Below, piece after piece: positions 25,127 to 25,248 of a DNA stretch of 25,248 nt; position 1 is the stretch's first letter, and each line of letters opens with the position of its first letter. Under the pieces are notes generated by a model, which saw only the letters and a program-made list of their open reading frames with translations, was not told where the DNA came from and did no database searches. The stretch spans positions 1-25,248 of the forward strand of contig JAAYCL010000030.1 in NCBI GenBank assembly GCA_012729785.1. The letters run 5' to 3'. Made by a program: the position numbers and the translations under genes. The stretch is from Chlamydiota bacterium (GTDB lineage: Bacteria > Auribacterota > Tritonobacteria > UBA1439).

Positions 25127-25248
25127 TCATGACGGAATTTTGTGAGCCCAGGCCCATGGTTGGAAGCGTCCCATCCATGGGGTACAGGTTTGTATGATCT
25201 TGAGTTTCATGTACTCCTCGTCCCGATAGCCATAGGCACGACGGATCA
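25127..25248 (-). mobile_element. ISL3-like transposase, C-terminal end, cut by the window edge
   Basis: The last 122 bases encode 39 residues on the minus strand, ending at a TGA stop (25127-25129). The sequence begins IRRAYGYRDEEYMKLKI, which matches the closing motif of ISL3-family DDE transposases (K.RRAYGFRN..-type ending). The rest of the gene lies beyond the window, so neither length nor integrity can be judged. A GGGCTCA/TGAGCCC inverted repeat (25123-25129 with 25142-25148) overlaps the stop codon. An IS copy at the window end is a usual place for an assembly break. Confidence 0.55.

Overview
The window comes from a very GC-rich bacterial chromosome. The phylum cannot be fixed from sequence alone. 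HEAT-repeat proteins, long secreted proteins with PEGA domains joined by Thr-Pro linkers, and a malonyl-CoA decarboxylase beside rpoD suggest an uncultivated lineage (PVC/Omnitrophota-like assemblages are one guess, low confidence). Promoters stand out as short AT islands, usually TTGACA-like with a TATACT -10 box.

Left part, + strand (about 230-6920): a promoter leads into an FtsB/DivIC-like division protein, a large HEAT-repeat protein and an HD-GYP-like protein. The last two share a related N-terminal module. A second HEAT-repeat protein, a small lipoprotein and a small beta-barrel-like protein follow.

Centre, - strand (17510 down to 6937): nine genes in one direction. alr has its own promoter. 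grpE-dnaJ-rsmE starts at a TTGACA-17-TATACT promoter. cvpA-nif3-dnaG-rpoD-malonyl-CoA decarboxylase starts at another TTGACA-17-TATACT promoter, with 4-bp overlaps at cvpA/nif3 and nif3/dnaG. This is a macromolecular-synthesis operon (primase plus primary sigma factor) extended by a metabolic gene. rsmE has no ATG, GTG or TTG start; an ACG nine bases after GGAGG is the best candidate.

Right part, + strand (17740-22916): two secreted proteins, each behind its own promoter. The first (977 aa) has nine PEGA domains arranged as three A-B-C triplets separated by Thr-Pro linkers, then a C-terminal domain of about 120 residues. The second (690 aa) is a papain-family protease with an intact Gln-Cys-His-Asn set, one A-B-C PEGA triplet and an almost identical C-terminal domain. 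I regard this pair as the most novel content: a modular secreted scaffold and protease sharing interchangeable parts.

Right edge: a convergent FUSC/ArAE-like membrane protein, then an initiator tRNA-Met gene with a near-consensus promoter and a perfect terminator. Beyond it the sequence becomes visibly poorer in GC and carries mobile-element debris: a serine-recombinase-like C-terminal remnant and the C-terminal end of an ISL3-like transposase cut by the window edge. The left edge is an 18-bp perfect inverted repeat, so both window ends sit at repeat-like sequence.
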